DNA of 64,000 bases from NCBI RefSeq assembly GCF_039543825.1, contig NZ_BAABKM010000005.1, positions 438,268 through 502,267 of the forward strand, given 5' to 3'. Below, piece by piece: positions 62,674 to 64,000 of this stretch. This stretch comes from Nocardioides conyzicola (GTDB lineage Bacteria > Actinomycetota > Actinomycetes > Propionibacteriales > Nocardioidaceae). Each line of letters opens with the position of its first letter. Positions within the stretch are counted from its first letter, which is position 1. The notes beneath the pieces are model-generated. The model did not search any database. It worked only from the letters and a program-made list of their open reading frames with translations, and had not been told where the DNA came from. The translations under genes and the position numbers were made by a program.

Positions 62674-63678
62674 CTAGAAGCTCCGGGTCTTCGGCGACTG
62701 GGTCTTCGCGGGGTCGCGCTCGACGATCGGGTCGACGATGTCGTCGATCGCCTTCAGCGTCGCGGCGTCGAGGACCACGCCCGACGCCTTGGCGTTGTCG
62801 GTGACCTGCTCCGGTCGGCTGGCGCCGATGATCGCGGCCGAGACGTTGTCGTTCTGGAGCACCCAGGCGACGGCGAGCTGGGCCAGCGACAGTCCCGCCT
62901 CGTCGGCGATCGGCTTGAGCTGCTGGACGCGCTCGAGCACGTCGTCCTGCAGCCAGCGGCTGATCATGTCCTTGCCGCCCTTCTCGTCGGTGGCGCGGCT
63001 CCCCTCCGGCGCGGGCTGTCCCGGCAGGTACTTGCCCGTCAGCACGCCCTGCGCGATCGGCGACCACACGATCTGACCGATGCCGAGCTCCTCGCTCGTC
63101 GGGACGACCTCGGCCTCGATGACCCGCCAGAGCAGGGAGTACTGCGGCTGGTTGGAGACCAGCGGGATCTTGAGCTCCCGGGCGAGCGCGTGCGCCGCAC
63201 GGATCTCCTCCGCACGCCACTCGCTCACGCCGATGTAGAGCGCCTTGCCCTGGCGTACGACGTCCGCGAACGCCTCCATCGTCTCCTCGAGCGGCGTCTC
63301 GTGGTCGTAGCGGTGTGCCTGGTAGAGGTCGACGTAGTCGGTCTGGAGCCGCTGGAGGCTGCCGTTGATCGACTCCATGATGTGCTTGCGCGACAGGCCG
63401 TGGTCGTTGTGCTTGCCCGGCCCGGTCGGCCAGTAGACCTTGGTGAAGATCTCCAGCCCCTCGCGCCGCTCGTCCTTCAGCGCCTCGCCGAGCACGGTCT
63501 CGGCCGCGGTGTTGGCGTAGGTGTCCGCGGTGTCGAAGGTGGTGATCCCCTCGTCCAGCGCGCGCCGAACGCACGCCGTCGCCGCGTCCTCCTCGACCTG
63601 GGACCCGTGGGTCAACCAGTTGCCGTACGCGATCTCCGAGATCTTCAGTCCGCTGCTGCCGAGGTTGCGAGTCTTCAT
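62674..63678 (-). CDS. aldo/keto reductase
   Basis: This 334-residue NADPH-dependent reductase has the catalytic tetrad in order: Asp and Tyr in FDTADTYANTAAE near residue 50-60, Lys in IFTKVYWPTG and His in YQAHRYDHETPLEET. The C-terminal cofactor part is AAIIGASRPEQVTDNAKAS. It is closest to the voltage-gated-K-channel-beta/YajO-type family. ATG at 63678 is fixed by the TAGGGT box 7 nt upstream. Substrate unknown. Confidence 0.93.
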   Translation of the reverse strand: MKTRNLGSSGLKISEIAYGNWLTHGSQVEEDAATACVRRALDEGITTFDTADTYANTAAETVLGEALKDERREGLEIFTKVYWPTGPGKHNDHGLSRKHIMESINGSLQRLQTDYVDLYQAHRYDHETPLEETMEAFADVVRQGKALYIGVSEWRAEEIRAAHALARELKIPLVSNQPQYSLLWRVIEAEVVPTSEELGIGQIVWSPIAQGVLTGKYLPGQPAPEGSRATDEKGGKDMISRWLQDDVLERVQQLKPIADEAGLSLAQLAVAWVLQNDNVSAAIIGASRPEQVTDNAKASGVVLDAATLKAIDDIVDPIVERDPAKTQSPKTRSF

Positions 63679-63685
63679 GGATTCG

Positions 63686-63691
63686 ACCCTA
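63686..63691 (-). promoter_or_regulatory. leaderless-type -10 box for the aldo/keto reductase
   Basis: TAGGGT (minus strand) lies 7 nt before the ATG at 63678. Confidence 0.5.
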
Positions 63692-63724
63692 GCCACCGGT
63701 GGTTGGGCGTATGCGACGGGCTCG

Positions 63725-63960
63725 GGTCAACGCGGGCTCCCGGGCTTCGGGCCGCCGGCGCCCGGTGGTCGAGCAGCGAGCGCCAGCGAGCGTCGTCGAG
63801 ACCCCCGCAGCGAAGGCAGGGTGATGAGTGCGGCCTGCGGGTCCGCACGGGTTGGCCGCCGACAGGCAGCTACACCGGGTACGGCGGGCTCGGGTCGACG
63901 TCGCCGCCCGGCCTGCGGTGGTCGAGGAGGGCCGCCAAGGGCGTCTCGAAACCACCCCAC
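63725..63960. repeat. REP-like repeat copies, inverted relative to 6070-6670
   Basis: One full unit (CGGTGGTCGAGCAGCGAGCG onwards to GACAGGCAGCTACACCGGGT near 63875) is the reverse complement of the 163-bp unit at 6070-6670. A second degenerate GGTGGTCGAG...CTCGAAACCACC piece lies at 63918-63957. The 322-bp end of the window holds no other recognisable feature. Confidence 0.85.
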
Positions 63961-64000
63961 CGACACCCACCGGCACCGCAGAAAAAGGTCGCGAAGAATC

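Overview
The window is a very GC-rich stretch of actinobacterial chromosome. I infer the family Nocardioidaceae, probably a Nocardioides-like aerobe. The evidence is the high third-position GC, the many GTG starts, the actinobacterial qcrCAB/ctaCDEF respiratory set, DUF222-HNH proteins, and dispersed intergenic repeats that pair GGTCTCGA with TCGACCACC. No rRNA, tRNA, CRISPR array, insertion sequence or prophage was seen.

Layout. 1-841: a ROK-family gene cut by the window edge. 846-3331: TadG- and TadE-like pilus pseudopilin genes. 3449-4575: a SigE-family ECF sigma factor and a likely anti-sigma protein. 4684-5943: a DUF222/HNH protein, followed by about 740 bp of tandem REP-like repeats. 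6685-9638: a tightly overlapping operon of an SRPBCC protein, an ArsA-like ATPase, a CxxC protein and ROK glucokinase. 9724-11523: a FadD15-like acyl-CoA ligase. 11753-20866: a Tad (tight adherence, Flp pilus) locus with cpaB, tadZ, tadA, a vWA-tadB fusion, tadC, a NarL-type two-component pair and two convergent flp pilin genes. 21051-24563: two membrane metallopeptidases and an NlpC/P60 hydrolase behind a c-di-AMP (ydaO-type) riboswitch. 24958-26784: an NYN-domain protein between two small cysteine-rich proteins. 26881-33637: a DnaQ-UvrC-like nuclease, an Lrp-type sensor, a membrane/acyltransferase-like protein and a 1311-aa secreted FN3-like protein. 33644-45157: trpD, a degenerate receiver protein, ctaG, ctaE-qcrCAB, an L,D-transpeptidase and ctaCDF. 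45250-52485: cysteine desulfurase with TusA, a PfkB kinase, erpA, a methyltransferase, glycerate kinase, a GNAT protein and nadA. 52628-59583: a GAF histidine kinase and a MacAB-like ABC export operon with two adaptors. 59687-61992: pspA-htpX-pspAB. 62080-63678: a DUF3043 protein and an aldo/keto reductase, then more REP-like repeats.

How it works together. From general knowledge, the order fadD15-like ... NlpC/P60, DEDD nuclease, trpD, ctaE-qcrCAB, ctaF/ctaC, PfkB kinase, erpA-like, glycerate kinase matches the Mycobacterium tuberculosis Rv2183c-Rv2205c backbone. The Tad locus sits inside that backbone. The respiratory genes make the bcc-aa3 supercomplex, and the neighbouring cysteine desulfurase/TusA and ErpA genes may supply sulfur and Fe-S clusters.

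Most notable observations: an extracytoplasmic vWA domain fused to the TadB platform protein; a pilin leader that can fold into a cloverleaf-like shape hiding the Shine-Dalgarno sequence; a similar hidden ribosome site before the ABC exporter; several symmetric intergenic repeat elements placed exactly at convergent stop codons; and at least fifteen genes with a TANNNT box 6-8 bp before the start codon, the mark of leaderless transcripts. No wholly new system can be claimed from sequence alone. All motif and fold statements come from reading by eye.
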